A stretch of 64,000 bases of DNA from Cardinalis cardinalis (taxonomy: Eukaryota; Chordata; Aves; Passeriformes; Cardinalidae), in the NCBI GenBank assembly GCA_014549065.1, contig JACDOX010000164.1, positions 940,499-1,004,498 on the forward strand, given 5' to 3'. This document shows positions 1-13,300 of this stretch, in pieces (within the stretch, counting starts at the first letter, position 1; each line of letters opens with the position of its first letter). A program made the position numbers and the translations under genes. A model generated the notes under the pieces. The model saw nothing but the letters and a program-made list of their open reading frames with translations, was not told where the DNA came from and searched no databases.

Positions 1-689
1 GATGAAGGTCCAAGCGTGTCGAAAGGCTCTCGTCTGATCCTATTTGGGTGCCACAAGGAGCGCCGCTGAAGCAAAGCTAGTAAATATTGATGGACTCAAG
101 CTTCATGTCCTGAAATCAGGTCTGTCAATGCAGGGCTTCCCATTCTGTCACAGTACACCAGACATTTTCTACTCTGGGCACTGTGATTCCCCTATTACTA
201 TTTGGAAACTGGNTAGAGTGGATTGCATAGTCACTGTGTTTTCCAGCAGCTTGCTGAAGTAATCAAGCTTTGATGCAGAATACGATGCTAAATAAAGTAC
301 GCACTCCTNGTACTGGAAAAGCACTGTTCTCTCTGACATATGTTTCAAGCACACTTTCACAATTTATTGTTTCCATTAGAAAAGTATCTAGTAATCTGAA
401 AATCGATCTAAAAACTATTGTTCTAGATACTATGCTTGACACATAATAAAAAGAAAGCTCATGCCCTGCAGAGCTTGTATCAAGAGCAGATTAAACACGT
501 TCTAAGGATACCCTAGAGAGAGTTGTGCAGGTTTTCTCAGGTCTCACAAACGTGTTGCACCAGCACAAACAAACCTGCCGGAGCACTTTTCCAAAAACCA
601 GCACGCAATCAGACAGGTCCAAACAAAAAGGCTGAAGCTTTAACCTACCTCGAAACTCTTCCCTTGCTTCTAACAAGCCCTCCTGACTC
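1..689. other. Non-coding flank left of the first CpG-rich island
   Basis: I see no recognisable coding exon here, and the reading frames are short and interrupted. The right part, about 490-689, stays open on the - strand and runs into the CpG-rich patch at 690-860. It contains a good - strand splice donor, GAG|GTAGGT, with the last exon base at 649. If a gene starts in the island and runs left, its first exon would end here and its first intron would leave the window. No repeat family was recognised. Confidence 0.5.
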
Positions 690-860
690 TGAGTGAGCTC
701 TCGGTTCTGCAGGGAGGCGAGGGCCGCAGCTGAGGGNGAGCCAGCATCGCTCCCGAGCGAGCCGAGGGCAGAGCGGCACACGCACAAAGGTGAGGGGCTC
801 CTCCGCAGGCAGCCNCACGCACGCACCGCGCGCCGCCTCTCCGGGCTACCTGTCTCGTCT
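690..860. promoter_or_regulatory. Small CpG-rich island, possible promoter of a neighbouring gene
   Basis: This patch is clearly richer in G+C and CpG than its surroundings, with many CG dinucleotides in about 170 bp. Such patches in vertebrates usually mark promoters. The direction is unclear. On the + strand there is a donor-like AAAG|GTGAGG with the exon end at 789. On the - strand there are CAG|GTAGCC (exon end 850) and GAG|GTAGGT (exon end 649). A - strand frame is open across the patch and to the left, but I do not recognise its product. In human, HRAS lies head-to-head with LRRC56, so a - strand HRAS 5' exon is one possible reading. That is inference from synteny, because no HRAS coding exon is visible. 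Confidence 0.4.
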
Positions 861-3800
861 TGTTGTAGCCGTGTCTAACGAGCAGGCAGGGTACTGGAGC
901 ATGCAGGAATCTCGCTTTTTGAAGCACCCTGAAAACAGGCTTCTCTGTTTTTGGTACCTAGGTGGCCCAGAAGAACTTGTCAGGAGGCAAGCACCAAATA
1001 GGTAGTAAAATAGGCACAGCTATAGGGGAACCTCAGTTTCATGCTTCCTGGGCTTCTCAGTGACCTACAAGAGCCAAGAAACACCAGAAGAGGAGAGTGA
1101 AACTGCCTCTCTCTTGCTCATTCTTCAGTGCCAGATCACATCAGGCTGTAAGATACCTGAGGACTGTTTGTTTGCAGACTGCTGGAAGACAGAGACGGAA
1201 TCACCTCTTGGTGAGTCACAACCACACAATGGCAGAGGGGTGATGGCACAGACTTGCAAAGACACAGAGAATGATAATAGCTTTAAAATGTCCTCTTTCC
1301 TCTTCTACTTTTTGATAAAAAAGCAAAATACTGGGACTAGATCCTCAGCTGTGGCAAAGTAAAGTAACTCCATTGCTTTTGTCAGAGCACAGATTTACAC
1401 TTTCTGAGGTCATAGCCCATTCTATTTGTAAAAAATTGTTGTTCCTGAGCAGATTATTCCTTCGTTTCTCCAAATTTGAGTTTAATTCTTGGAAAATGTC
1501 TGGCTTGCAGTGCTCTAACTGTTGTGAGCCTTGCTTGACAGGAAGGGAAGGCTAGCCAAATACTGGGTCCACTAGCATGCAGGGCAATGAAAAGGAAAGT
1601 GAGAGTATCTTAGGTCCTTACTGCCACAGTAAAACTCCAAAAACAAAATGTGCAGTGGAGTTGAAATACCTTCAATTCCCATACCTTCAATTTTTCATTA
1701 ATTGTTTTCACCAAACTGTATGCAGCTTGCAGTTGGAAGGCCATAACTCATCAACATGCATATCCTGTCATAGCTTTTTGTACCAACACACTGAATTCAG
1801 TCTGTAAAGGTACATTACTGATTTTTACAGGTGTTGTGACCCAAAATTACCTCCTTGATATTTTNACCCCCTCTTTAACTTCTGTAAGAGGGGAATTGTA
1901 GACAAGACATAAACTTAGAGCTGTCCACTGTGTGACATACAGACATGCCAAGAGCTTAGTGAGCAGCTGGACTTCTCATCAGCTACAGATCAAAGCTACA
2001 TTTTAAAAATTAGAGTCTTTTTTGGAGGGATTTTTACTAGAAACAACTAAATTGAATTATTCTTTCTTTCTTTCTCCCTAGTAAAAAACTTAAAAGAGTA
2101 TTAAAAGGTCTTCTTGTGATCCTCAAAATCGTCAGCAAAGTAGGTAACAGTAATTTTTTTAGCTTCACAAGGATACATAAAAACATCCAGATATCCACCA
2201 TACATTTTTGGTATACCNGAGGGTTTATTAGTTCTCAGCAGACACAGAGAGTAGATTAGTGCTGTCAGTTGCTATTGCTGTTCTGGGTCTTCTGTTGTCA
2301 NTATATCTACAAGTTCACCTGACTTTTAATCATACAGATTGCTTTCTGGTTCTTTCCATGGATTTTGAGCTCACCCTAGTCTGTTTTCCTGAATGCATGC
2401 TTTTTCTGTGTGACTGAAACTTTACTGGAAAGTGTTTGCAAGGAAGGCTCTGTCACTGTGCTCCCTCTGACAATGTCTCTGACAGCATACTGAGAAAAGC
2501 AGAGATCTCTCTGAGTTTTGCTTCCCCATTGCACAATATTCTTCATAATTTTTTAATTTAATCCTCCTGAAGATACACTAGACTCAAGAAACCTGCAAAT
2601 CCTTTTCTCATACTGGGATGTTTTCTTGCCCATCTCTCCCTGAGCTTAGAAGACGAGTAGTGTCATGGCAGAAAGCAAACTGATAAGTAATCAGCTTTGA
2701 AAAATTTCGATCTTTCTAGGGAATGCAAATTGTTTCCTTGTAGTATCTGACAGAGTAACACAAGTAACTTATCATGGCAACCAGCTCATGGAACAGAAAA
2801 TATATATCGTTACAAGGTGCTTTGTTATTATAACAGGGAAAGAAGCTGAGACCTTATCAGTTTTGTTCATTTGTGTGTCATGCATCAACTAGGTAGCAGA
2901 ACCTGTCAGTAGAAGTTTGTGTTCGATTCAGTGCAAGTCATCTGCCTTGTGGGCCTATCTGATACTTGGATCAAAGCTGAAGTGCAGTCAGAAGGAAAGA
3001 AGGAAGTATTCAGAAGAATTGAAACAAGGCTGGATTCTCAGAAACACAAAGACAAATCCATTTCTTCCAAGCTGATGCAACTCTGAAGATGCCAGTAAGG
3101 GATGAACCAATTCTGAAATTAATTTGGCTTACATTCTCTGACAGTCTCCATTATTTTACTGTCCTTCTTTATTCTTTTTTCAGTAAGTCTAACCCATTCT
3201 CTTTACAGGGATGCTTCTGGGAAGGACAGACTCATTTCCACTCAGCTTGCGTGGGTTAGTGAGTGAATGTAGAAATGGCAAAGGGAATCAGCTGAGGGCA
3301 GAGAGGGGAAACTGTCATAGTTACCACTTCGGGAGGAAATAAAAGCTGAGTTTATTAGCTCAGAGGAGGACAGCTTTTAAACTGTTGTTTGTGCACAGAG
3401 GCCAGCAGAACTACTCTATGCTGAGGATAGACTCATTTCTAGATCTGGAGTGGGTCTAGGGTATGCTTTACTCTGGAGCTGGAAAGGATGTCTTCTGTGG
3501 GACAGATTTGAAAAGNGAAGGAAAAGATGAAAGTTTCTTAATCCCTTGACTACTGATTTGAGCCACAAGTAACACAGCTCCAACTGTGTGATGGACTGAA
3601 GTGTATGCTCCCCCTTCTATTTTAAAAGCACTCTCTTCCCGTTAAAATTTNTGCTGTTCATGCACTAGCACTAATGCTTGAGAAACAGTGGCCAGCTTTC
3701 TGAGCTGCCTGGGGCCTAGCTGAATGCACAGGTAAAATTCTCGANACTCATGGACAATTCTCTTCTAGCTTCCTGGTGAGGTTGTAGAGAAAGTGCTGCT

Positions 3801-4850
3801 AGATAACAAATCCTGACAATAGCATAACTTGGAAAGAAGCCTTTGAAAATAAACTCTTAATGTATCAGATAAATCTATGTGAGATGCAAAGCTAGAGTTC
3901 ACCCTTGACAATGAATTCTTGTACTGTGAGTGACTGACTATAAAAAGACTTGGGAAAAATCTGAGTCTCCTGCAACACAAAGAAACCTTGAGATAAATGA
4001 AAGTCATCTCAAAGGAACCAAGCTAAANCTGTTCAACACTATAATTTAACACAGTTTCCTAGAGACTGGGAAAAGTCAGTGGGCTTATCCTTACTGCAGG
4101 TTGTACCAAGAGAGAGCCACAAGAGACATCACAAGTGTTAAATGCCACAAATGTGTACTGTCTCTGGGAATCTTGGAGATACTTAAGATTTGGAAACAGC
4201 AGTCTAACTGCAAAGGGTTTTTAAGACTGACACTGAACTGGAAAGATCTCCTGGAATCATCAATAAACAAAAGAAAACACTGAATTAATTAATCAGTCCT
4301 CAATAAATCAACAAAATCTTCCTCTATATAATCTCCAAAGGCATGGCATTGCTTCAGATGACTCAAGCAGTGAATGGGACCACTTTGTTTTTAATCCCCA
4401 AAATAATGGCATTAATGTTGGATTAAATTCTACTTAATAATTGTTCTCAGGTTTCTTTCAACCAAACCATTTGAAATGCTGCAGAAGGTTCTCGNTGAGC
4501 AGAGCAAAGTCGTCACTTCTGGAGTGTTATCTGATCCAGGACAAGATCTTTCTTATGACGGATTTCCTTTTTGAAATAAGCAAGGCAGCATCTTGCCAAG
4601 TGCCCGGCTCAAGCCCCACCAAAACTAGAGAGAGAAAAGATTTCTGTTGACTGAAATAAATTTTGCTAACAGTTGGATTTGGTCAATTTTGAACTGAGAA
4701 TAGAAACTTGCAGAGACGATGCTCTGGAATCACAGAAATGAGAGACTTTGTAATCAGAACTTGAAAGTGGAAGGAGATTCATGTTCCATAGTTTAAAAAT
4801 ACAGACAGCTGCTGATTCCTTTTTTTGCTATTAAAAACCCCACAACCCAA

Positions 4851-4867
4851 ACACACACACACACACA
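4851..4867. repeat. (AC)n microsatellite
   Basis: An uninterrupted AC dinucleotide run of about 17 bp, preceded by an imperfect CA-rich stretch. Confidence 0.9.
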
Positions 4868-6384
4868 AGACATAATTCAGAGACTGGTCATTTCCCAGTC
4901 AGACTCCTTCTAGAGACACTGTGGGAATGAAAGTCTATCACATCTCCCTAGGTGTCGTATGCAATACTTGGTAACATGAGGCCCTCCCCTGAGTGGATAA
5001 TGGGATGGTTGGGCTTCAGATTTTGCTGTGTGGGGTGAACAGGGGGGAGAGATGAGATAAGGGTTTGATCTCTGGGTATTTACAAGCAGAGTGGCTTTCT
5101 ACAGGTGCCTGATAATTTCAGTCTGATCTGAAGCACACTGCCCTCTGCAGTGTCCCGTTTGTTCCTGTGGGTGTTCGCTTAATCCCCCAGCAAATGTCCT
5201 TGTTGGCTATTTGTGCCTTTTCCAGGGAGTTGTAGCTGATCATGTGCTGAATCTGGAGCCTGAGACACTTAGAAATGACACTGATTCTTTCAAGAAATGC
5301 CCCCANCTCATCAAAAGCTGCCAGGGTTGGTGAGGTCCTGTGTCTCCTTCCACTCTCTGCTGTGCCTGCCAGCGTAGATCAGCAAGGGTCAGCTACAGTA
5401 GGAGGCCTGGTAATGCAGAAATCTGAAAGTTGGGAGCAACACTGATTTTCCTGGCAGTGGCTTGCTGGCATATGTACAGAAGCTTTTGTTAGCTGTCAGC
5501 CTGAATGGAATGTCAATCATTCCCTTGGAGCCTGATCTTCAGATCACTGCACTCTGAGAGAGAGCTTTTGCCTTCGTCTTCATACAGCAATAACTCAGGT
5601 CTGTGGAAGCTGGAAAGCCTTATGTTTTGTTAAGAAGCCCTTGTGATATTTAGTCCTCGTGTGATTTTCTTTTTCAAACTCTACAGAAAAGTTTGAACCC
5701 TTTGCAACTGATANGCTACCATGTTTTTTTATGGGACAGTTTGGATCACTTGCCATGCTCTGGGTCATCTGTCACTTTTGCTGGCAGGAGCCAGATTTCC
5801 AGAGTGGAAGTGGGATGAGTTGCTAAGGGATGTCTTGTGCTCTATATCATTTCTGCATTCACTGATGTGCAACAGATTTATCTGTGTAGTTCAAGGCCTC
5901 TCTGTACCAGATGAGTTTCTACTGAAATCTCAGACCATCCCACATGTTCTCCTGGAGAAGACACAAAGATTATTGGTATTCTTTTTTAAATACTCTTCTT
6001 CTTCATCAGCTAATGCTGTTTTTCTTCCTCTTAGCATCAAAGAACAATTGCTCACTACATCTCTTTCTTGCAGAAATTTCAAAGCAGTGTTGCACAGCAT
6101 GATTCAGGCANGCACACGTGGTAGAACTAGATAGAATTAAAGACATTTGTGTTTATCCAGTTAAACTACTGGTTCCTTTTCCTTTGACTGTTTTTAATAT
6201 ACTGGCCACACATTGTCTCTAACCCTACTATGCAGCCCTCCTTCTCATCATCATGCTCAAGCTGCTGAGCTTTTTCTTCTCGTCTGTTAATTCCCTCACT
6301 AAATTCTGTTTTTCATTCTACTGTAAGGAGATGCCCTGAGCCTTGGTTCCTATCTATGCAAGCAAGTGAAGCTGATGTGAAGCA

Positions 6385-6440
6385 GAAATAAAATAAAGTA
6401 AAATAAAATAATAAAATAAAATTTTAAAAAATATAAAATC
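6385..6440. repeat. AAAT-rich simple repeat
   Basis: An imperfect AAAAT/AAAT repeat, almost entirely A and T, about 55 bp long. It resembles the A-rich low-complexity tracts common in vertebrate intergenic DNA. No retrogene body was seen next to it. Confidence 0.8.
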
Positions 6441-7306
6441 AGACTGGAGAGGACGATAGAATCCAGCCTTCCCAGCATCTCTCTGCTTCTTAGTGCTCTT
6501 AACACACCAGTGTATGCTCTATTCCTACCCAACCTTAGTAAAGCTTGCTAATTTGGTCCCTTTCCATTATGGACAGGTGTTTTCCTCTGTGGCAGCCTCT
6601 TCCTGATGCTCTTGTGCAGTGTTTCTAGCTCCCCCTCTATCCCTCTCTATGATTTCCTCAAATACATGCTGCTGCAGTAACCAAGTCCATAGGTGACCTC
6701 AGCCTTGAGGTTATTTATAGCAGAGGTAGACACTGTCCTGCAGTGCAGCTGCTCATTGTCAGAGCTAAAGATCCTGAGTTATGGAGCTCCCTGGGAGCTT
6801 ATGGTGGTAGCAGTATTCCCACATCAAGTGAGATCCAGGTTAGATACTGAAAGGTTTCCTTGGCAGTGAGGCTCTGCTCTTGTGTCACTATCCTGTCTAG
6901 GCTGTCCTGAAATCCCTAGTAAAGGTGAAGGCATAGTCTTCTCACACAAATGCCTTCAAGAGCAGCACTGGGCTAGAAATCATCCCTCCAGTCAGAGACA
7001 GAACATAGTTGACCTCTCCAGGGTATTTCTACACCTATTTCACACAGATTCTCTTCTTGCTGGCAGTTACCCCTTTCCTTATTACAGAACTTTCCCACAC
7101 TGAAGCCATAAAGTTGACGACAGCATCTTGGTGTTTTTGTCTGCAGTTTGGTCATCCCCTTTCCTCTGCTGCTTCTCCATCAGGGAAGGTGAAAAACAGA
7201 AGAGGACCTGCAGTCACTTGCATCTTGCAGGACTGGTGCATGTTCATTTCATGTTCCTAGGTAACTTTTCAGGCAGATGTTCATGAGCTCAGCAGTGGTG
7301 TGACTC

Positions 7307-7322
7307 TGTGTGTGTGTGTGTG
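7307..7322. repeat. (TG)n microsatellite
   Basis: An uninterrupted TG dinucleotide run of about 16 bp. Confidence 0.9.
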
Positions 7323-10300
7323 CAAATCACCCAGATACTCTCTGAGGGCTTTCAGGGGGCCCTCAGTGCTAAATATTTCAGAAGTCAGACCTCCTGCAAG
7401 ATTCCTAAGCTGAGATGCCCAAAGCAACATATTGCAAATTTCTTCTCTGGTTTCAGATTCACAACTTTGTGTTTCCTACTTTCAGTCAGCAGATTTTACT
7501 TGGGGAAATACTGAGGTTAGCGTACGAAAACACTGATCACAAATGTTACACGAATCCAAGTGACTGAGGGAATTTCAGCCATTGACTATCATAGCTTGTG
7601 TTAATCTCCAGATGTTGTATTAACACTGGGTGATTTCCCAGTTCTCATTAGCAGTATGCTTTGATGGGGGTAGAAGGTGTTAGCTGTACTTTCCCTTCAG
7701 TGAGCTGTTTAATCATTGGAGCTTACTAGCAGTGGGATTTGGGGACTTAGGTGATCTCAAAGTGAATTTAGAGTAAAGCAATACCCTCCCTCTGGCTTCT
7801 CTGGGACGGTGAACAGGTGAGGGAATGGGTTCAGAACTGCTCCCTTTCCTCTTTTAAACAGCACTGGTGCTCCAGTGAGGACTAAGCAGGAAGCTGCTGC
7901 CTTCTTAGTCAAGATCTTCCTGGTTTTCAGGAGCACACTCAGGCTGGCTCTCCTGCAGATCAGCACATGCCAGTGAACTTGTTGTAGCNTGTTTAGCTGC
8001 ACGTTCTTGTTGGCTTACTGAGGTCTGATCCAAAGCTTACTGCAGATANGGGGAGGGTTCACGTACTTCTTCAGTGGCCTTTGGTCTACTCTGTGGAGGC
8101 AAAAATACAACTGTGATAGATACATGGGTGAATGAACCCTCCATTACCACCACATTTCACTCTGAGGAGATGGCAAAAGGGATTCTGCAGCCCGACCTTG
8201 TGCATCCCAGAGCAGTAAAAGCAACATGAATCCTATTCAATAAGTAATTCAAAAGCACTTTCTGGTTTGTGAATCATCTGCATCTGAGACTTTCTGAGAC
8301 TCTTGGGTAATGAGACAAGAACAGTGCAGCCCTGCTCACTGGGCTGCTAGCCTGCTCTGGCCCTAATTTTCAGCTGTTCCTTTAAACTGCTCTCTGCAAC
8401 TAAGCAATTCTCATCTAGAGATCTCAGACATGAAGTAATCCTCCCAGCTTTTCTATTAAAAAAGCCAACTACCATTAAACCTGTTTTACAGGTGGGTAGG
8501 CTGAGGCTCAGTCTGCCTGAGATCACAAAGTGTTATTTAGGGCCAAACTGCCTGGTCTGACATATTGCTGCAGCAGGGATGACCACTTTGCTTAGAGGAA
8601 AAGAGTGCCCAGGTGGAGGGAGGGCTGGCCTCTGTTTGTGTATATGCTTTGCACATGACTCTGAAGCACATAAAGCTCACTGGCTGCATGGCTGGAGTCC
8701 AGGTGTCCCTTGGATGAAGATGCACGTGTAGGGTAAACTAAAATGCTGTGCTGGGCTCTGTGTGCTGAGCCATCCGGCAGGTGGGAATGCACAACTCTGC
8801 CTGATTGCTTATGCCTGAGTCACCTCCTTCAGCATTNGCCACTGCCTAGCATGTTAGCAAGCTGCCTGCTGGATAATAAATGACTTCATCTGCTGCAGCA
8901 GTGAGGATACTATTAAAAATTAACCCTGGGAAATGGTCCCACATATTTTTTTCATTCAGACGCAGACAAGGGGGAAGAGGAGAGGAATGCTGTTGAAATG
9001 GGATTTGCAGAAAAGGCAAGTGGTGAGTTTTTAGTAATGAGGATGGTTCAGGCTTCAGTTTAATCTCTGCAGTTGTTGGCAATCGATGATCAAAATTCAG
9101 AGGGCTTAAGGCACTTGATAAAGTTAAAAGCAGTGCAGGTAGAAAAGACTCNGTAGGCATATTGCAGAGGAGGTCAAAGAATGGGATAAATGGGGATTAC
9201 TGTGCTGACATATAATTTATGACCTGTTTGCAGAAATAAATTAATTCATCACGTGGATGCTATTACCACTTTTAAGGAATGATGTTATCTGATTTCATCT
9301 GTAGATGAAACACTCTCAGTTTTGGTTTATGTATTGCATGCTTTTCTCATAGTAGCACACTTAGAACCACACCTTACCTATTGCAGCATGCAGAGTATAT
9401 TTACAGAAGTGAAGGATTTGTATTAAATGTCTCAGGAAACAGTGCAACTGACAGACAGATATTTCATTTTCTTGGCTTCTTTTGCCTCCAGCACCNACAC
9501 AGTATCCATCAAATTGTCTGGAGTCAAATCCTCACAGGCTGCATTTGAGGCTTGGGCAAGGAGCCAGCTTGGTTTAGAGAGCAAAGTCCTGTCTGTCCGC
9601 ACGCACTTCCCACTGTCTGTGTGCTGCAGTCTGGAGCAGGNGAGCTCAGCCTTAGGTTCAACAAAAAATACCCCTTTGGCTCCCTTTGCATTGTTCCAAG
9701 AAAGGGATTTGGTGTGAAGGCTGAAGACACATGTATTAATGATTCCATTTTTGACACAAAAATTGCACCTTGTTCTGAGCCATCATTCAGCCAGCTTTGG
9801 TACAGCAGCAGGCAGCACGTCCCATCCTGAGCCCATCCTGAGGGATGTCCCAGCTCCTTGAACTGCTCCCTTCATAGATGGTTGGTACCTATAGATGGTC
9901 TGGATTGCAGCACAGGCTGTAAAGCCAGGTGCACTGACTGTGCAAGCAGATCTGCCCTCTGGCTGGCATGCTTTTTTCCAGAAGCGTATTGTGGCTGTTG
10001 GTTTCACAAACGTAGTGTGATATGACAGCACCTATCCAAGGGCCAAGATGAGGTCTGCCTGTTTGTTCTGAGTCACCTGCTCATCTCCCCATGGCAGAGG
10101 TATTTTAAAATGTTGGGCTTAAGCAANACTTCCTGCTGCAGCAGGAAAAATTATATAAAGTTCCTTCATAGACAGTGTTAAAAATTTGCTGGATGAAAAG
10201 TACTCAGATATTGCCATGTTCAAATTGGAGACAATACTGTAAGATCTTTCCTTACCTTTGATATTTACGGAACCATGGTTTAAATATTCCTCAGGCTAAT

Positions 10301-13300
10301 TCCTTTGTTTATAGTCTCTCCTTTCTCTCTCCATCCAGACAGAGCTTTGTCACTACCCCTAGTCCCTGCTACCTACATATAGCTCTTGCTGCAGCCAAGC
10401 ACACTGCTGGAACAAGGATCNTATTTTAATGATTACTGACCAGGAGTTATCACAACGGTTGTCATCCACACAACACCAATTTATAAACATGGTCTTTGTG
10501 GGGCTTTTGGAAAGCCCAATAGCTTCGAGTTAGTTTGGCACCTCTTTGCAGAATAGATGGTGCATGTTGAAATCACTTCCTTTAACGTCAATAGATTTGA
10601 GATCACACCCATGGTGGGGTTATTTATTTCCCTCTCCTTCACCCCTACGCCCCCCAGGTCTCTGTATTTCACTCTCCAGGTTGCCAAGGGCTGTGTGTGT
10701 TGCTCATGTGTTGTGAAGTGAGTATCTCAAAGAAGAAAAAGTGACCTGTGCAAACAGCTGTAGGCATATGTCCAGCTGCCCAATTCTCTAGAAAAGGAAA
10801 CTGTGATCTACGCCTGGAAAATCTGCTTCCACAAGCCAGGAGTTAACCAGTAAACAATGAATATATAGTTGTGTCCTAGACACTTGTGTTTCCACTGGCT
10901 TTTAAGGAGAATGAGAAGGAAATGTATTTTTAACAACNGCTCAACTTGCAACTTGATCTGCTACTGCAGGGAGAAATCAACTGATAACTTGGATATTAGC
11001 CAGCTGCCAGTGTTTGGTACACAAGGTTACTTGGAATGGTCTGTGTTAATACAACCACAGCATGGCATAGGAAGTGGCCANTGTAGGGCAGGACAAGGGA
11101 AGCTTGTGTGTATTCCAAAGAAGATAGGTTCTGCTAGTGGTGATGTGTCAGGAGTGTTGGATACACATTTCACTTTCTCAAAAGTCCATCTCCGTTTCTA
11201 ACAGTGGGAAAGTCTAGGAATGAAAGGTCTTTGCTTGGACTGTGAAGGAAGTGAATGAAGGTGAGTCACAGTACTATAGGAGCTTCATGCTCCTACAAAT
11301 ACCAGTAGTTTGTGGACATGGGAGGATCACCATTCTGAATTTCTGTCTTCCTCTGAAGGGATTTGTTCAGCCATATGTACACCACCCAGCTCAGGCACCA
11401 AGAGTTTCTTCTCAACCAATATTAGGGTTAACCCAGGGTCTCTTCTAAGGTGTTTCAAGAAAAGAGGATGGAGTGTTTAGCCAAAAGAGCAGGCATTCAG
11501 GCCAAAGAGCACTGATAAAGTGCAGCTTTTCACGGCCAAAGAGCTGGCCTACAAACACAGCTGGAGTCCCCTGTGGAAGACAACATGCCATGGTCACTGC
11601 CATGTACTGTCACCAGTGGGGCTGCTGACAGATCTAGCCTTGAAAAGGTTGTTAAGCGAGGCTTTTGGGGTAGGTGTGAGATTTCTGTGGACTGGGATGT
11701 GTTTTATGGTTTTCAGTACTTGGAAACACTACCCGAACATCTGTCTGGGTCTCAGCCAGCACGCTGAGTTAGGTAATGAAGCTGAATTTTTACTGAAACT
11801 TTTAGACAGGGCATAAAACATACAGAAGCATACCAATAATACATCTTTTCTCATCACTATTCTAACTTAGCTGCTGGAGTGTAAGTACACAGTTCTTTTT
11901 CTAAGCATACATTATGCAGAATCAGAGCCAAGGCTGTAAAGAGAGTGCCTGGAAATCAGGTCTCTCCTGTCATTTTGGGGACAGGGAAGCATTCTTCATT
12001 CTCCATGAGGATGGAATTCCTTCTAGTAGTCTAGAGGAAGTTATACATGGCAATGACCCAAATATAGATGAATCTCAAGGCTTTCCAAAGAGGCTATCCA
12101 TGGAAAAGGCAACCTGAGCTGCTTAAATTCTAGAGAAAATCCCAGTATGGTATGGTGGTGTGTTGCATCATTTTACATTCCTGTGCAGTATTTGCTGAAC
12201 TTGACTCCAGGCTGCCTGCAGCAGAAAGAGATATGTAGGGTCGAAGGTTCCTTTGACAGAGCAGAGAGGGCCATTTTTACCTTTGCTCAGTTCATTCACT
12301 GATGCTGAGCCAGAAGGAAGCACAAATCACCTCGTAGACTGTGGAGCTGAAACAACCCTGGTGATGGCAGGGCACTTGAGGCAAAAGGGGGACTTTGGCT
12401 CTTTGAATGTTAGGACAGGGAGCCGTGACTTCAGGCTGCAGGTGCTGGCCCTAGGATTACATGGGTGAGCACAGGGATGCACAGGGTATACAGTGTTTGT
12501 TCCAGTCTGCAGAACTGCCTGGCCCCATTTGTCTACCTGCTGATCTCCCTCCACATCTGCAGACTGCACTCCAGCCACCTTATTTCCTGCCCTGCAGGAC
12601 NGGGATTTGTTGAGGAATTTTGCCAGAGCTGTTGTCTGTAGCGTGGCTCACAGTGGTGCTNTTCTGTGATGGCTGAAAGCCTCGGTGTACATGAGTTGCA
12701 TTCAGAGTAAGCTTTGAACTGTGCAAAGTGCATGCAAACTAGGGGTGTAATGGCGTGCAAACTGGTGCTTTGACCTGATTAGATTTTTTTAAAGCTCAAA
12801 TTTCTCCCCTCCTTCACATCATATGTTGTCACACTGATGGGAAGTGAAAATAACAACCCCTTTCTTATTCGGTAACATTTTATGGTGGCTTTGCATTGGC
12901 ACAAAAAGCAAGTACACATTGGAAAGCTGCTGTTTCCCCTGTATGAAGACAGCTAGATGAATTTCACTGCTAAATCCTGCTTGGAAAAACAAACCTAAAA
13001 AGCACGGTGAGGCCACAGGTTCCTTTACACTGCAGCAAGCGATGAAAAGGAACAAATGCTGCTCCTGAAAAACTGTGGAGGAAGAGTCACTGATCAGAAC
13101 TCCTTTCCAACATCCATTCATTTTCCCTTTACTTTAATGTTGAAAACAAAGTTGTAACTCAATCATTGACCATGGAATTCATCCCAGAAGAAATGCAAGG
13201 ACCACCAACAATGTGGTCCAGGTGTGGATTATAAATATCATCAGGAAGAGACATTCTGTGTCCCTGGGGCGTTAATCCTGCAGCCAGTGCTCTTCCTTTT

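Noticed and set aside
2918..2932. GTTCGATTC, a tRNA B-box-like motif
   Set aside because: The flanking bases do not form a T stem, and no matching A box, anticodon arm or acceptor stem lies upstream.
5721..6134. 137-codon + strand frame left of LRRC56
   Set aside because: There is no recognisable domain, no promoter or splice context, and no sign of a retrogene poly(A) tail.
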